From the NCBI RefSeq assembly GCF_900117415.1, contig NZ_FPEI01000004.1, positions 806,001 to 870,000 on the forward strand: a stretch of DNA of 64,000 nt. Reading direction: 5' to 3'. The stretch is from Hyphomicrobium sp. CS1BSMeth3 (GTDB lineage Bacteria; Pseudomonadota; Alphaproteobacteria; Rhizobiales; Hyphomicrobiaceae). This document shows, piece by piece, positions 54,208 through 63,664 of this stretch (positions are counted from its first letter, which is position 1; each line of letters begins with the position of its first letter). A program made the translations under genes and the position numbers. The notes under the pieces were generated by a model, which made no database searches, was not told where the DNA came from, and saw nothing but the letters and a program-made list of their open reading frames with translations.

Positions 54208-55107
54208 CTATTGCCGCGGGCCGACACCGTGCCGCGTCTGTGCCTTGATCCAGGCGCGAAAGGCGGTGGTCTTCTCCAGGCTGGGCGTCCTCCTCGGATG
54301 CAGCAGGCAATAGGCGTTTCCGCTCACCACAAAGCCGAAGGGCGCCACGAGCCGCCCGCTCTCGAGGTCGTGCTGCACAAGGGGATAGGAGCCGATGGCG
54401 GCGCCGAGACCGCTCACAGCCGCCTCCAATAGAAAGTAGGTATGCTCGAAGCGCGGGCCCTTGGCCGGATCGAGTCCGTCCGCACCGGCAAGGCGCTGCC
54501 AGTCCGCCCAGGCCTGGGGCCGCGTGTCCGCGTGCAACAGCGCCACGCGGCCGAGATCGGCCGGCCTCTTGATGCGATGACGCGCGAGCAGCGCGGGCGC
54601 GAGTACCGGCCCGACGTGATCGGCGAGAAAGGGATACGCGGCGACGCCGCGCGGCCAAGGCGGCTTGCCGAGACGGATTGCGACGTCGGTGCCGCCGTCT
54701 GCGAAGGACACCGGCGCGTGGGATGCAGAAAGGCGCACCTCGATGCTCGGATGGGTGGCGTTGAACGCATAGAGCCTCGGGATCAGCCAGCGCATCATGA
54801 AAGTCGCCAGACATGAGACCGTCAGCGGCCCTTGCCTCGTGTGCGCTGCCACGCGTGCGGCCGACGTCTCCAGCACCTGCATGGCCTGCCGCACGGCCGG
54901 CAGGAGCTCAGCGCCGGCAGCGGTGAGCTCAATGCGGCGGTTGAAGCGCCGGAACAGCGCCACACCGAGATGGTCCTCGAGCGACTTGATCTGGCGGCTC
55001 ACCGCGCCGTGCGTGAGGCGGAGCTCCTCGGCTGCAGCGCTGATGCTCGCGCGCGTGGCGGAAAGCTCGAATGCGGGAAGCGTCTTCAGCGGCGGGAGCC
55101 GGCGCAT
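54208..55107 (-). CDS. LysR-family regulator (GcvA-like)
   Basis: A 299-residue full-length regulator: HTH LPAFELSATRASISAAAEEL then LTHGAVSRQIKSLEDHLGV, effector domain from about residue 95. Divergent from the SLC13-type transporter, so probably its regulator. The gap 53974-54207 holds no gene, only a partial ATGACCGCAACGGGTCATT (about 54030-54048) related to repeat R. Confidence 0.86.
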   Translation of the reverse strand: MRRLPPLKTLPAFELSATRASISAAAEELRLTHGAVSRQIKSLEDHLGVALFRRFNRRIELTAAGAELLPAVRQAMQVLETSAARVAAHTRQGPLTVSCLATFMMRWLIPRLYAFNATHPSIEVRLSASHAPVSFADGGTDVAIRLGKPPWPRGVAAYPFLADHVGPVLAPALLARHRIKRPADLGRVALLHADTRPQAWADWQRLAGADGLDPAKGPRFEHTYFLLEAAVSGLGAAIGSYPLVQHDLESGRLVAPFGFVVSGNAYCLLHPRRTPSLEKTTAFRAWIKAQTRHGVGPRQ

Positions 55108-55214
55108 ATCCTCTGCCCTTCTTCGTATGATTTTATCTCACATGACAGGGACAAAGCATCGCTTGTCAATTGCCGCCTCTCCGGCCCTCATCTGGAGGGC
55201 TATTGGGGGCGACC

Positions 55215-56609
55215 ATGTCGGATACGAAAATGTTTCACGCCAAGCTGCTCTGGGTGGCCTTGGCGCTTGCGGTGTTCGCTTCAGCGCGACTCGCGCCGCC
55301 GCTCGATGGTCTCACACCGCTCGGTCAGTCCGTTCTCGGCGCGGTACTCGCCGGCACCATTCTCTGGGTCTCCGAGGCGATCCCCCTGGGGCTCACCGCC
55401 CTCCTCGTAACCGCGCTCCTCGGGCTATGCCCCGGGCTGCGCCTGCCCGATGTGGTCAACGGCTTTGCCGGCGAGGTCGTTTTCTTCCTGATCGGCGCGG
55501 TCGGTCTTGGCGCCGCCGTGGAATCGAGCGGACTTGCCGCTCGTGCGGCGCGCTTTCTCTCCCGTAGCGCAAGGGGCAGCCCGGCGCGGCTCTATGTTCA
55601 GATGATCGCCGGCTTCCCGGTTCTGGCGCTGTTGATCCCATCGGCCATTACACGCAACGCCGTTCTGATCCCCGCCTATCGCGATGCGCTCGGCGCGATG
55701 GGCTTGGACCAATCGAGCCGCACCGGGCGCGCCATCATGCTGGCGCTTGGCATCCTCAATCCGCTCGCCTCCTCCGCTTTCCTGACCGGCGGCATCACGT
55801 CGATCACGGCGGCCACGCTCATCGGTGGCTTCTCGTGGCTCGGCTGGTTCTCGCTCATGGCCGTGCCCTACTACGCTTTGTTGTGCGGCGGCGCGATCCT
55901 GCTGTGGGTTCTGGTCGGGGGCTTCGAGAGCACAGGCCATGTCCGTGAGGCGGAAAGGGCGCGGCAGCCCTATGCGGCTGCCGAAAAGCGCACGCTCGTT
56001 GTGCTGGTGCTTACCGCCACCCTGTGGCTGACGGATTCTCTTCACCAGCTTTCGCCGGCAATCCCCGCCATGATTGGTGCTGCGATCCTGTTGCTGCCGG
56101 GCGTCGGCGTCATCTCCTGGAAGACCTTCGAGACTCGCCTGTCATGGGGCCTCATCCTGACTGTCGGCACGTCGCTTTCTCTCGCAACCCTCATGACGAG
56201 CACAGGTGCTGCAGCGTGGCTCGGACAGCTTCTGCTTGGGCATCTGTCCGGGCTGGCGTCCGCGCCGCTCCTGCTGATCGCGGCCCTGATCGTCGCGGCC
56301 GTGCTGGTGCATCTGGCGATCACGAACCTCGCCGCCTGCATCGCGCTGCTACTGCCGATCAACGCGACGGTAGCGACCGCTGCCGGCCTGAACCCGACTG
56401 TGACGGCGCTCGCGCTGACCATCGCCGTGGACGCGGTGATCCTCTATCCGGTTCAGACCGCGGCCAACCTCATGGCCTACGAGGCCGGATACTTCAGACG
56501 GACAGACGTGGTGAAGATGGGGGTCGGCATGCTGGTCCTGACGCTCACGGTCGTCATGCTCGTCATACCCTACTGGTCGATGCTCGGGTTGACTCTCAGA
56601 GCACAGTGA
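55215..56609 (+). CDS. SLC13/DASS-family anion transporter
   Basis: A 464-residue carrier with about 11-12 TM helices. LPLGLTALLVTALL-like IPLGLTALLVTALLG at about residues 58-72, the first SNT-like region IPSAITRNAVLIP and the second ITNLAACIALLLPINAT fit the divalent anion:Na+ family (dicarboxylates, sulfate). The start at 55215 gives MSDTKMF; the longer ORF is less likely. Confidence 0.82.
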   Translation: MSDTKMFHAKLLWVALALAVFASARLAPPLDGLTPLGQSVLGAVLAGTILWVSEAIPLGLTALLVTALLGLCPGLRLPDVVNGFAGEVVFFLIGAVGLGAAVESSGLAARAARFLSRSARGSPARLYVQMIAGFPVLALLIPSAITRNAVLIPAYRDALGAMGLDQSSRTGRAIMLALGILNPLASSAFLTGGITSITAATLIGGFSWLGWFSLMAVPYYALLCGGAILLWVLVGGFESTGHVREAERARQPYAAAEKRTLVVLVLTATLWLTDSLHQLSPAIPAMIGAAILLLPGVGVISWKTFETRLSWGLILTVGTSLSLATLMTSTGAAAWLGQLLLGHLSGLASAPLLLIAALIVAAVLVHLAITNLAACIALLLPINATVATAAGLNPTVTALALTIAVDAVILYPVQTAANLMAYEAGYFRRTDVVKMGVGMLVLTLTVVMLVIPYWSMLGLTLRAQ

Positions 56610-56784
56610 TCGCTTCCGACAGACGTGGGCAGTCGAAGGTCTGAGTCTCCTCCTTCGATAAGTGCTGCCATCTGCGTAATGTTTCCAACGCGCAGGCAGA
56701 CGAACCAACCGCCTGACAGTCGAGGTTGCATTCGTCGGCTTCGGAGGGGACAATGAAGCGATCTGCCATACCGTATCGCCATCC

Positions 56785-57291
56785 ATGCAAATTCGGGCAC
56801 CAATGAAAGCACCGGACAACCGACCGTTGATACGCGCTGCCGGCTCAGACGACGTTGCGCGGATGCGTGCGATCGCGCAGGCCGCCTATGCTAAGTATGT
56901 GCCACGCATAGGCCGAGAGCCCTCGCCCATGATGGCCGACTATGACGGTGAGGTCGTCGCGGGCCGTGCCGTGGTCATAGAGGTGGATGGAAGCGTGGGC
57001 GGCTATATGGTCGCCTGGCCGGAAGGGGACGCCTACTACATCGACAACATTGGCGTCGATCCGAACAGGCAGGGCGCGGGTTTGGGACGGCGGTTGATCG
57101 AGCACGCCGCGGCCGAGGCACGGCATCTTGGTCTGCCAGCGCTGCGGCTCTACACCAACGTGGCGATGGTCGAAAGTCTGGCCATGTACACGTATCTCGG
57201 GTTCGTCGAAACACATCGCGGCACAACCGAGAAGGGCTTCGACGTGATCTATATGCGCCGGAGCCTGATTGCCTCACCGCCGCCTGCCTAA
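56785..57291 (+). CDS. GNAT-family N-acetyltransferase
   Basis: A 168-residue protein with the acetyl-CoA motif IGVDPNRQGAGLGRRLIEHA and YLGFVETHRGTTEKGFDVIY. The start at 56785 or 56803. The stretch 57292-57707 after it holds no gene that I can support. Confidence 0.83.
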   Translation: MQIRAPMKAPDNRPLIRAAGSDDVARMRAIAQAAYAKYVPRIGREPSPMMADYDGEVVAGRAVVIEVDGSVGGYMVAWPEGDAYYIDNIGVDPNRQGAGLGRRLIEHAAAEARHLGLPALRLYTNVAMVESLAMYTYLGFVETHRGTTEKGFDVIYMRRSLIASPPPA

Positions 57292-57707
57292 CGGTCCAGC
57301 CCTGACGCGGATACTTGATCGCCAACGAAGAAGCGGTGGTAATGCCTCACGCCTAGCATGACCACCTCAATGAGCAATCCGCGTCGCCCCCTCGTTCTCT
57401 TGCCAGTGTGCTAGCCGTAGGCGAGGCGCTATCCCGAACGGCGCGCCCAGCAGCGACCCCCGGGAATCTCCCGGTGGCGATAAAGGCACGTGCCTGCTGC
57501 CGGCCACCTTTGGCGAGGACTATCCTCCGACAAAGACGAAGCTTGTAGCGTGAACTTCCGTCAGCGAAATTGCGAACCGCCGCTTCTACAAGCTCGATGC
57601 CGCAAAGTGATGGCCGCTCGCAAGTCTGCTTTGCGTCACGCGTTCCCAGACAAGGCCTTGCGGTACTATGCTGGTCATGTCATCTCCATCTGACCGCAGG
57701 CGCGCCC

Positions 57708-58196
57708 ATGCCCGATTTTGCCAGCAGCTATCTAGGACAATTGCGTAAACTTGTTGGCACTCGTCTCCTGCTGGTTCCAGGTGCGCGCATCGTAATTGAG
57801 CATCCGTCGCGAGAGATTCTCCTGCAGAGGCGGAGCGACTTCGGTCTATGGGGCCTCCCCGGCGGCAATGCCGAGGACGGCGAGAGCCTCGAGACGACGG
57901 CTGTTCGCGAAATCGCCGAAGAGACCGGCCTGAAGGTCTTCGATTTGAAACCGTTCGGCTTTGGTTGCGATCCAGGGATCGAGACCTTTACTTTCAACAA
58001 TGGGGATCGCTGCCAGTACTTCGTACTCAACTTCTATACCCGCTCGTTCTCGGGCTCCCCAAGAGTCGCCGACACGGAAAGCACCGCAATCGATTGGTTC
58101 CGGATCTCACACCTGCCGGACATGCTCCCAAACATGCAGCGAAGCGTCGAGGCATACGCGCGCTTCCTGCGAACGGGCGAGTTCCAAATGATCTGA
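57708..58196 (+). CDS. Nudix hydrolase
   Basis: A 162-residue protein with a complete Nudix box G-x5-E-x7-REUxEExGU: [20 protein letters not shown] then ETGL. It hydrolyses nucleoside diphosphates linked to another group. The start at 57708 is the ATG of [10 protein letters not shown]; upstream codons are not family-like. Confidence 0.86.
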   Translation: MPDFASSYLGQLRKLVGTRLLLVPGARIVIEHPSREILLQRRSDFGLWGLPGGNAEDGESLETTAVREIAEETGLKVFDLKPFGFGCDPGIETFTFNNGDRCQYFVLNFYTRSFSGSPRVADTESTAIDWFRISHLPDMLPNMQRSVEAYARFLRTGEFQMI

Positions 58197-58232
58197 GCAT
58201 AGTTCTGATTTGGGCTGAGATCGGGACAGGGC

Positions 58233-58853
58233 TCAACTCAGGCCCAGTCGCCTTTTTACGGCATCAACGTCAACGCCCGCCGCAAGCATCTTGGCTTCCG
58301 CCTGCTCCTTGACCGCGCCGCACAACTCGACAAGAAAGGCGTCGTGTGCGCAGACCTTATCCATCTTTGTGTAGACGAGATCGTATTCGACCGGCTCCCA
58401 GGTATCGAGGTCAGCCAGATTGTGCTGCATCTGGACCTCAAGATAGTCCAGCGCCCCCGCAAACCTCGCCTCTAGGGTCTCTCGAGCTTCGAACTCATGC
58501 CATAGATCATGGATCTCCTGGCCCGTCTCTCCCCCAACCCGCGATCGGATCTCCTCGATGGCTGCCAGCTCCCTGGCCGCCTTCGCTTGCTTGCGCTCGC
58601 CGACCTCGAAGAATGGAACATCACCCGCAAGCGCTTCCACGAGATCGTGCACAATGATCATCTTGAGAACAGGCTCGATCCGAACGGGCACCTCCAGGTG
58701 CCGATGCGCCAGAAGGGCGAGCAGAGACATATGCCAGGTGTGCTCCGCAACGCTTTCCCTTCGGCCGTCGGAAAGCCAGCTATGGCGGAGCTCTCGCTTG
58801 ATGCGCTCCGCAATGACAAGAAATTGGAGGATGTTGGCGGCTGTCTTTTTCAT
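58233..58853 (-). CDS. HD-domain hydrolase (YfbR/HDDC2-like)
   Basis: A 206-residue HD protein. Metal ligands: His in SVAEHTWHMSL, HD in IIVHDLVEA, and a later Asp in LDYLEVQ. This group contains 5'-deoxynucleotidases. The start at 58853 (MKKTAANIL) is chosen over longer frames. It is convergent with the Nudix gene, 36 bases apart. Confidence 0.82.
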   Translation of the reverse strand: MKKTAANILQFLVIAERIKRELRHSWLSDGRRESVAEHTWHMSLLALLAHRHLEVPVRIEPVLKMIIVHDLVEALAGDVPFFEVGERKQAKAARELAAIEEIRSRVGGETGQEIHDLWHEFEARETLEARFAGALDYLEVQMQHNLADLDTWEPVEYDLVYTKMDKVCAHDAFLVELCGAVKEQAEAKMLAAGVDVDAVKRRLGLS

Positions 58854-59010
58854 GATCGAAGGATAGCAGCAGCGACCGGAAGGGCAATCATTTGCACGGC
58901 CAGTGAGAATGGCCTTGGAATAGCCGCCTTGGGTGGCGAGAGCCACTGCTCGCGCCATTCAAGAACCACGGTGCCGCAAATCCATCCCATTGCGCATCCA
59001 TGTTGGAGGA

Positions 59011-59442
59011 ATGATCTACATCGCCATCTTGACAGAGAAGTCGGCCGATGAGGTCAATGCCGTGTGCCGTCGAATTGCCGAGAGAGTCTCGCAATTCGTG
59101 GAAGACTATCCCGACCGGGAAAACACGTTCGTCGAGCCTTGGCTGGAGGCACCGGACATCTATGTTCAGCAAGCGCGGGCGCGGAGCGGTTTGACTGCGG
59201 TTATCGAACGCCGGCTCGATCGTTGCGCACGCGTCCTCTATTTTGAGGGACCCGGCAACCCCCACGAGTGCCCCGATCAAGTCTCGATCCTCAAGCTCTA
59301 TCTGGAAGCTCTTGCGGGCTCGGTGATCGAATGGGGAGACATCGACTACGGCTGGCCGCTCATACAGCTATCGGAGGATGCACTGGCATCCCTGAGCGCG
59401 CTTCCCGATGAGCCCCGGCTTTCCGCGTATGACATCGCGTAG
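59011..59442 (+). CDS. Hypothetical protein
   Basis: A 143-residue protein from the ATG at 59011; GGAGGA touches the ATG, which is too close for a normal ribosome site, so the true start is unsettled. No TM segment or known motif. It reads like a small soluble alpha/beta protein (IYIAILTEKSADEVNAVCRR, IEWGDIDYGWPLIQLSEDAL). No family recognised. Confidence 0.6.
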   Translation: MIYIAILTEKSADEVNAVCRRIAERVSQFVEDYPDRENTFVEPWLEAPDIYVQQARARSGLTAVIERRLDRCARVLYFEGPGNPHECPDQVSILKLYLEALAGSVIEWGDIDYGWPLIQLSEDALASLSALPDEPRLSAYDIA

Positions 59443-59594
59443 AGCAAATGGTCTCCTTAGATCTGTTGCCGTTACGGTGGGTTCTTCATCGGAAGCTGCC
59501 GACCATCACCGATGTCAATCCAATCTCGATGGGCCGATAGGTGAATTGCCGAATGCGAGTTCCGCGAACGGGCTTCCCTCTATAGAGTGGTTGC

Positions 59595-60194
59595 ATGAAG
59601 CTCATCGGCCGCTATGACTCGCCGTATGTCCGTCGCGTGGGGGTAACGCTCCACGTCTTGGAACAGCCGTTCGAGCACGTTCCGCTATCACCGTTCTCTC
59701 AGGTCATAGAATTTCGCAAGCACGCCGCGATTGGCAGGATGCCAGTGCTGATACTCGATAGTGGCGAGACGTTGATCGAGAGCGCCGCAATTCTCGACCA
59801 CTTGGACGAGATCGCGGGCCCGTCAGCCGCACTCATTCCCAGCGGGGGGCCGGAACGAAGGAGATCATTGAAAATTTTAGCGTGCGCGACTGCTGCTTGC
59901 GACAAGGCTATTGCGATCAACTACGAGCGACGGAGACCAGTCGAGCGGATTCTTGATGATTGGATCGAAAGATGCCGGACGCAACTGGATGCTGCCTTTG
60001 CAGAACTTGAGTCCTTCCATCTGGAGCTTCGCGGTCATCGGAGGCTGCAACAGATCGAGATCACCACAGCCTGCGCCTACGCATATGTCAGACGCGTTGA
60101 ACCGGATGCGGTGCAGGCGAAGCGCTACCCATGGCTCGAGAGGCTGAGTTCGGCCTGCGAGCTGCGCCAGCAGTTCTTGGCGTGTCCCCAGTAG
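59595..60194 (+). CDS. Glutathione S-transferase-like protein
   Basis: A 199-residue protein with the GST N-terminal thioredoxin-like fold: MKLIGRYDSPYVRRVGVTLH, then GRMPVLILDSGETLIESAAI, where P and ES bind glutathione. A helical C-terminal domain follows. The Ser/Cys at the catalytic position is Ser9 or Tyr11 in SPYVRR. Substrate unknown. Confidence 0.83.
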   Translation: MKLIGRYDSPYVRRVGVTLHVLEQPFEHVPLSPFSQVIEFRKHAAIGRMPVLILDSGETLIESAAILDHLDEIAGPSAALIPSGGPERRRSLKILACATAACDKAIAINYERRRPVERILDDWIERCRTQLDAAFAELESFHLELRGHRRLQQIEITTACAYAYVRRVEPDAVQAKRYPWLERLSSACELRQQFLACPQ

Positions 60195-60218
60195 TTTGCC
60201 ACCATATCTCTTTCGAAC

Positions 60219-61493
60219 ATGATCAATAACCACACGCTTCGCCAATTCGAGCCGTTCAGCAAAGGGCTCGTGCGGCCGATTTACGACGGCTATTCGTTTG
60301 CGCTGCTGCCGGCGACCTTGCACTTCCTATTGACCGGAGAGCGGATCGGTCCTTTGCTGGCGGCCGATTGCTTCGGGGGCGACTATCCGAAGCCAAGACG
60401 CGTCATCCTGTTCTTCATCGACAGTTTCGGTTGGCGATTCTGGGAACGTTACTGGGATCGCTCAGTGCTGTTGCGCCGGGTCGTCGAGCACGGTGTGTTG
60501 ACGCCGGTTTCAGCACTGTTTCCATCCACGACTGCTGCTTCCGTAACAACCCTGCACCTCGGCGTGCTGCCAGCACAGCATGCTGTCTACGAATGGAACC
60601 TCTACGTCCCGACCTACGGTGAAACGATCCAGTCGCTGGCCTTCGCCACGCTCGGCCGCGACAGCATCTCGTGCCTGCGCAAAGGCTATGACATTGGCGA
60701 GATGATCGTCGGACGCGAAACGGCGTATCATCGCCTCGCCCGGCATGGCGTGCGCTCGATCCAGCTCGGTCATCGCAACTACATAGATGGGCCGTACAAT
60801 CGCGTCGTCAGCGCGGGAGCGGAGGTTCGCGGACACCGTTCATGGCCGGAGGCGCTAACGCACCTGCGGGACGCGCTCGATGAAACATCGAGCACAGGCG
60901 ATGCGGCCCTGATCAATCTTTATTGGGGCGGATTGGACCTTGCCGCGCACATCCATGGTCCGGGTTCGCCAGTGCATGACGCCGAGGTCATTGCGTTTCT
61001 GGCCGCGATGGATGCGCTTCTCGCTGATGTACGGGCAAAGGATGCACTTGTCATCTTCACCGCCGATCACGGACATGTCCGAGCGATCGATGACAAGACC
61101 CACTATGTGAACGAACGCTGGCCCGAGATCTCGGGTTGCCTCACCCGCAGCTCAACCGGTGGGACGATTTGGCCGAACGGTTCGCCGCGCGACATGTTTT
61201 TGCACGTCGCACCAGAGTTCCGCGATTTGGTCGTCGAAACCTTGCGCAATGGGCTGGAGGGGCAGGCCGAAGTCCTGTCGATGGATGATGCCGTCGACGA
61301 GGGCCTGTTCGGGCCGCGGTCCATTTCCGACGATCTGCGTCGGCGTCTCGGCGATGTTCTCGTGCTGCCGCGTCCCGGCCACTTCGTTTGGTGGCGCGAG
61401 CCTGGACTGCTCGAGAACCCCTTTCTTGGCCATCATGGTGGACTGTCGATTGATGAAATGGCGACCGTGGTCGGCGTCATGGACGGGTTGTGA
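60219..61493 (+). CDS. Alkaline-phosphatase-superfamily phosphodiesterase-like enzyme
   Basis: A 424-residue protein. It has metal Asp68 in ILFFIDSFGW, the nucleophile Thr in FPSTTAASVTTLHLG (about 104-105), DLAAHIHGPGSP and FTADHGHVRA with the second metal set. No signal peptide is visible. It resembles type I phosphodiesterase/nucleotide pyrophosphatase proteins. It follows the GST gene by 24 bases on the same strand. Confidence 0.8.
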   Translation: MINNHTLRQFEPFSKGLVRPIYDGYSFALLPATLHFLLTGERIGPLLAADCFGGDYPKPRRVILFFIDSFGWRFWERYWDRSVLLRRVVEHGVLTPVSALFPSTTAASVTTLHLGVLPAQHAVYEWNLYVPTYGETIQSLAFATLGRDSISCLRKGYDIGEMIVGRETAYHRLARHGVRSIQLGHRNYIDGPYNRVVSAGAEVRGHRSWPEALTHLRDALDETSSTGDAALINLYWGGLDLAAHIHGPGSPVHDAEVIAFLAAMDALLADVRAKDALVIFTADHGHVRAIDDKTHYVNERWPEISGCLTRSSTGGTIWPNGSPRDMFLHVAPEFRDLVVETLRNGLEGQAEVLSMDDAVDEGLFGPRSISDDLRRRLGDVLVLPRPGHFVWWREPGLLENPFLGHHGGLSIDEMATVVGVMDGL

Positions 61494-61568
61494 TCGAGAC
61501 AATCAGCAATCCGACGTGATCGGAGGACAAACGGATCCTCTCTGAATATTCGATTGTAGGGCAGAGAT

Positions 61569-61666
61569 GGGGTCATCAGCATTGATCCGGCTTGTAAACG
61601 ACCATCTCTGCTCAACCTCGACGAACGGACACTACCGACAACAGGTGCCGCTGTTGCGATGGGCCA
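61569..61666 (+). repeat. Intergenic repeat R, copy 3
   Basis: It runs GGGGTCATCAGCATTGATCC ... CTGCTCAACCTCGACGAACG, CACTACCGACAACAGGTGCC and GTTGCGATGGGCCA. Very close to copy 4 (63507-63603). Confidence 0.75.
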
Positions 61667-61719
61667 CGAGCGGACTGAACTTCTTTTTGGCGGGATGCCG
61701 CTCGGTTCGCACGTCGACT

Positions 61720-63408
61720 TCACGCCAATGCACGGTTGCGAAAGGCTGCAATGGCGGCGTAGTTCAGGTCCAAAAGCGGCAGATCAATTGTCTTGCCAAA
61801 GAGGCTGAAGCTCTTGTTGCTCCACCCCTTGATGGCAGTTGAGCGAAGAGCATCCAATTCCTCAGCCACGGCCCCATCGAGCTTTACAAATGAAAAATCG
61901 CCTTGTTCGACCAGCTTGTTGAGCGCGACCCGGAGCAACACGGGGTTCAGCGGGATGTAGCCGGAGATGCCGATCCACGCCTTCTCCGTGCCAAGACATG
62001 TGCGGACCAGTATCGCGCTGCTCCACTCGACACGATCAAGCTTTCTGCCGATGGCCGCCGATGCGATCGCATCTCTCTCTTTGCCACTCAGATTCAGAAA
62101 GCGGCGTATCTGTTTGGCGCCTTCCAAGGTCCGTGACTCGATTTGTGCGACCATCCGGGCGCCTTGGGGTGGTACGGCAGCTTTCGCCTGCACGTGAAGG
62201 GCCGAATTCGATGCCTCGTGGTACGCCAGTAGATCGATCTCCCCGCGCTCCCACTTCGCGTTCTGCTTGATCTCGACGCCGGGTATTGCCGACAAGCACT
62301 GCACCGCATCAGCCAGCAAAGCAGGTTCAAGGTGGTGGGAAACAACCTCGTCAAACTTGGCGCGGTTCGTTCGCAGCAGTGCGTACAGAAGGTTTCTTTC
62401 GGGCATCATGCGCTTGACGGCATGGGGGGAGAACAGCAAGGCGTCATCTAGCTTCAAAAATGGAGGAAAGAATCCTTCTCCGCCGCCCGTATGCGCGAGG
62501 TTGTCAAGGTCGAGAGTGAATGTGTCGACGATCTGCTCGGCCACGTCCGGATCTACGCCAGCAAGGGCTGCATTGAATCCAATCATGTGGTTACGTTTGA
62601 GCAGGGGGGATATCCATTCAAGCACTTCCTGTGTGTATTTCTGCCTCCGGGGACTCGTCACGGCAGATGCAGCGAAGAATTCCGCCGCGTCGGCTATGCC
62701 AAGACAATAGTCCGCGTAGGCCATGAGCGCGGCGCGCTGGTGGATGAAATCGTGTCGCGAGAATCCAAAGCTTTCCGTGAATGCTTCCGCGCTGATAAGA
62801 GGCAGCTCGAGGACATTGTTGAGGTAGTGGTGATAGGCTGCCTGCAGCACGTGGACGAGGTCATCACCCGGAACAATCGGCAAGGCCTTCGCCATACGTT
62901 TGTAGGCTTCGATAGGGTGGGGTGGAAGCCTGACATCGTGGGGTAGGGCCAGCTCCGAAAGAAGAACGTCATTCTCCTCCAGGGTAGCGAACTGTCGGTT
63001 CGGATGATGCAAACGAAAGCCGGACGCCGTGCTTTCTACGCTGAAGGCACCACGCCGCACTAGCGGCATGACCTCGCAAAAATGGCCGTAGCCAAATAGG
63101 TTTTCGATATCGACTTTCATACTCACATCGAGCGCGCTCAGCGCGTCATCGATGTTGGCGCCGATCTGGCGCGTCCCTCGCTCGAGTAAGTTGATGACAT
63201 GGGACATGCGAGTGATGATCGCTGTCCCTGCTTCATCGTCTATGAGGCCTCTCTTACGCTTGAAACGTTCCCCAACGTACCGGCTGTCTGCAGCCAAGTA
63301 GATCGCTGAAAGAAGGCTGCGAACGGGCTGTCGCAAAACGGGCAGTTCGACGACAGCGGCATCCGCGTGCTTTTCAAACTCTGTTAGCTCTTGCAAGGCG
63401 TCTGACAT
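61720..63408 (-). CDS. Large protein of unknown function with a possible PD-(D/E)XK nuclease motif
   Basis: A 562-residue soluble protein from the ATG at 63408 (MSDALQELTEF); a longer frame reads through repeat R and is rejected. Residues 1-370 show no known motif. Residues about 375-412 read VEIKQNAKWERGEIDLLAYH and then SALHVQAKA: Asp392 followed by Gln407-x-Lys409, preceded and followed by predicted strands, as in the PD-(D/E)XK core. If real, it is a nuclease-related domain of the kind found in defence or repair proteins. No partner gene is seen. The family is not recognised. Confidence 0.6.
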   Translation of the reverse strand: MSDALQELTEFEKHADAAVVELPVLRQPVRSLLSAIYLAADSRYVGERFKRKRGLIDDEAGTAIITRMSHVINLLERGTRQIGANIDDALSALDVSMKVDIENLFGYGHFCEVMPLVRRGAFSVESTASGFRLHHPNRQFATLEENDVLLSELALPHDVRLPPHPIEAYKRMAKALPIVPGDDLVHVLQAAYHHYLNNVLELPLISAEAFTESFGFSRHDFIHQRAALMAYADYCLGIADAAEFFAASAVTSPRRQKYTQEVLEWISPLLKRNHMIGFNAALAGVDPDVAEQIVDTFTLDLDNLAHTGGGEGFFPPFLKLDDALLFSPHAVKRMMPERNLLYALLRTNRAKFDEVVSHHLEPALLADAVQCLSAIPGVEIKQNAKWERGEIDLLAYHEASNSALHVQAKAAVPPQGARMVAQIESRTLEGAKQIRRFLNLSGKERDAIASAAIGRKLDRVEWSSAILVRTCLGTEKAWIGISGYIPLNPVLLRVALNKLVEQGDFSFVKLDGAVAEELDALRSTAIKGWSNKSFSLFGKTIDLPLLDLNYAAIAAFRNRALA

Positions 63409-63506
63409 TTGAGGACTCGTCCGAACAAGAGAAAAAAATAACAATCCCCTCGTTCTGGGGGCAAGTGAACGCAAACCGACGACTATAGGCGGCGAATTTC
63501 CGCTCA

Positions 63507-63603
63507 GGGTCACCAACGTCGGCGCGAGCAGCTTACAGTAGCTTCTGCTCAACCTCCACGAACGGACACTACCGACAACGGCTGCCACTATTGCGGCGGG
63601 CCA
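63507..63603 (+). repeat. Intergenic repeat R, copy 4
   Basis: It runs GGGTCACCAACGTCGG ... TTCTGCTCAACCTCCACGAA, CGGACACTACCGACAACGGC and ATTGCGGCGGGCCA. It lies between the unknown protein gene and the partial hydrolase. Confidence 0.75.
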
Positions 63604-63664
63604 AGAGCACACGTAGCCAGCGCAGCGCAAGGCGCACCGCAACCAACTGCCTGTCTCCGCCCAA

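Noticed and set aside
54140-54814. 224-codon minus-strand ORF overlapping the LysR gene
   Set aside because: Alternative frame of the GcvA-like regulator, which has full domain support.
57490-57693. 67-codon plus-strand ORF before the Nudix gene
   Set aside because: No family match, no ribosome site and biased composition; the stretch may hold decayed coding DNA but no gene can be supported.
45346-63603. Integron attC array
   Set aside because: No GTTRRRY/RYYYAAC core pairs are placed as in attC sites, no integron integrase is present, and genes lie on both strands.
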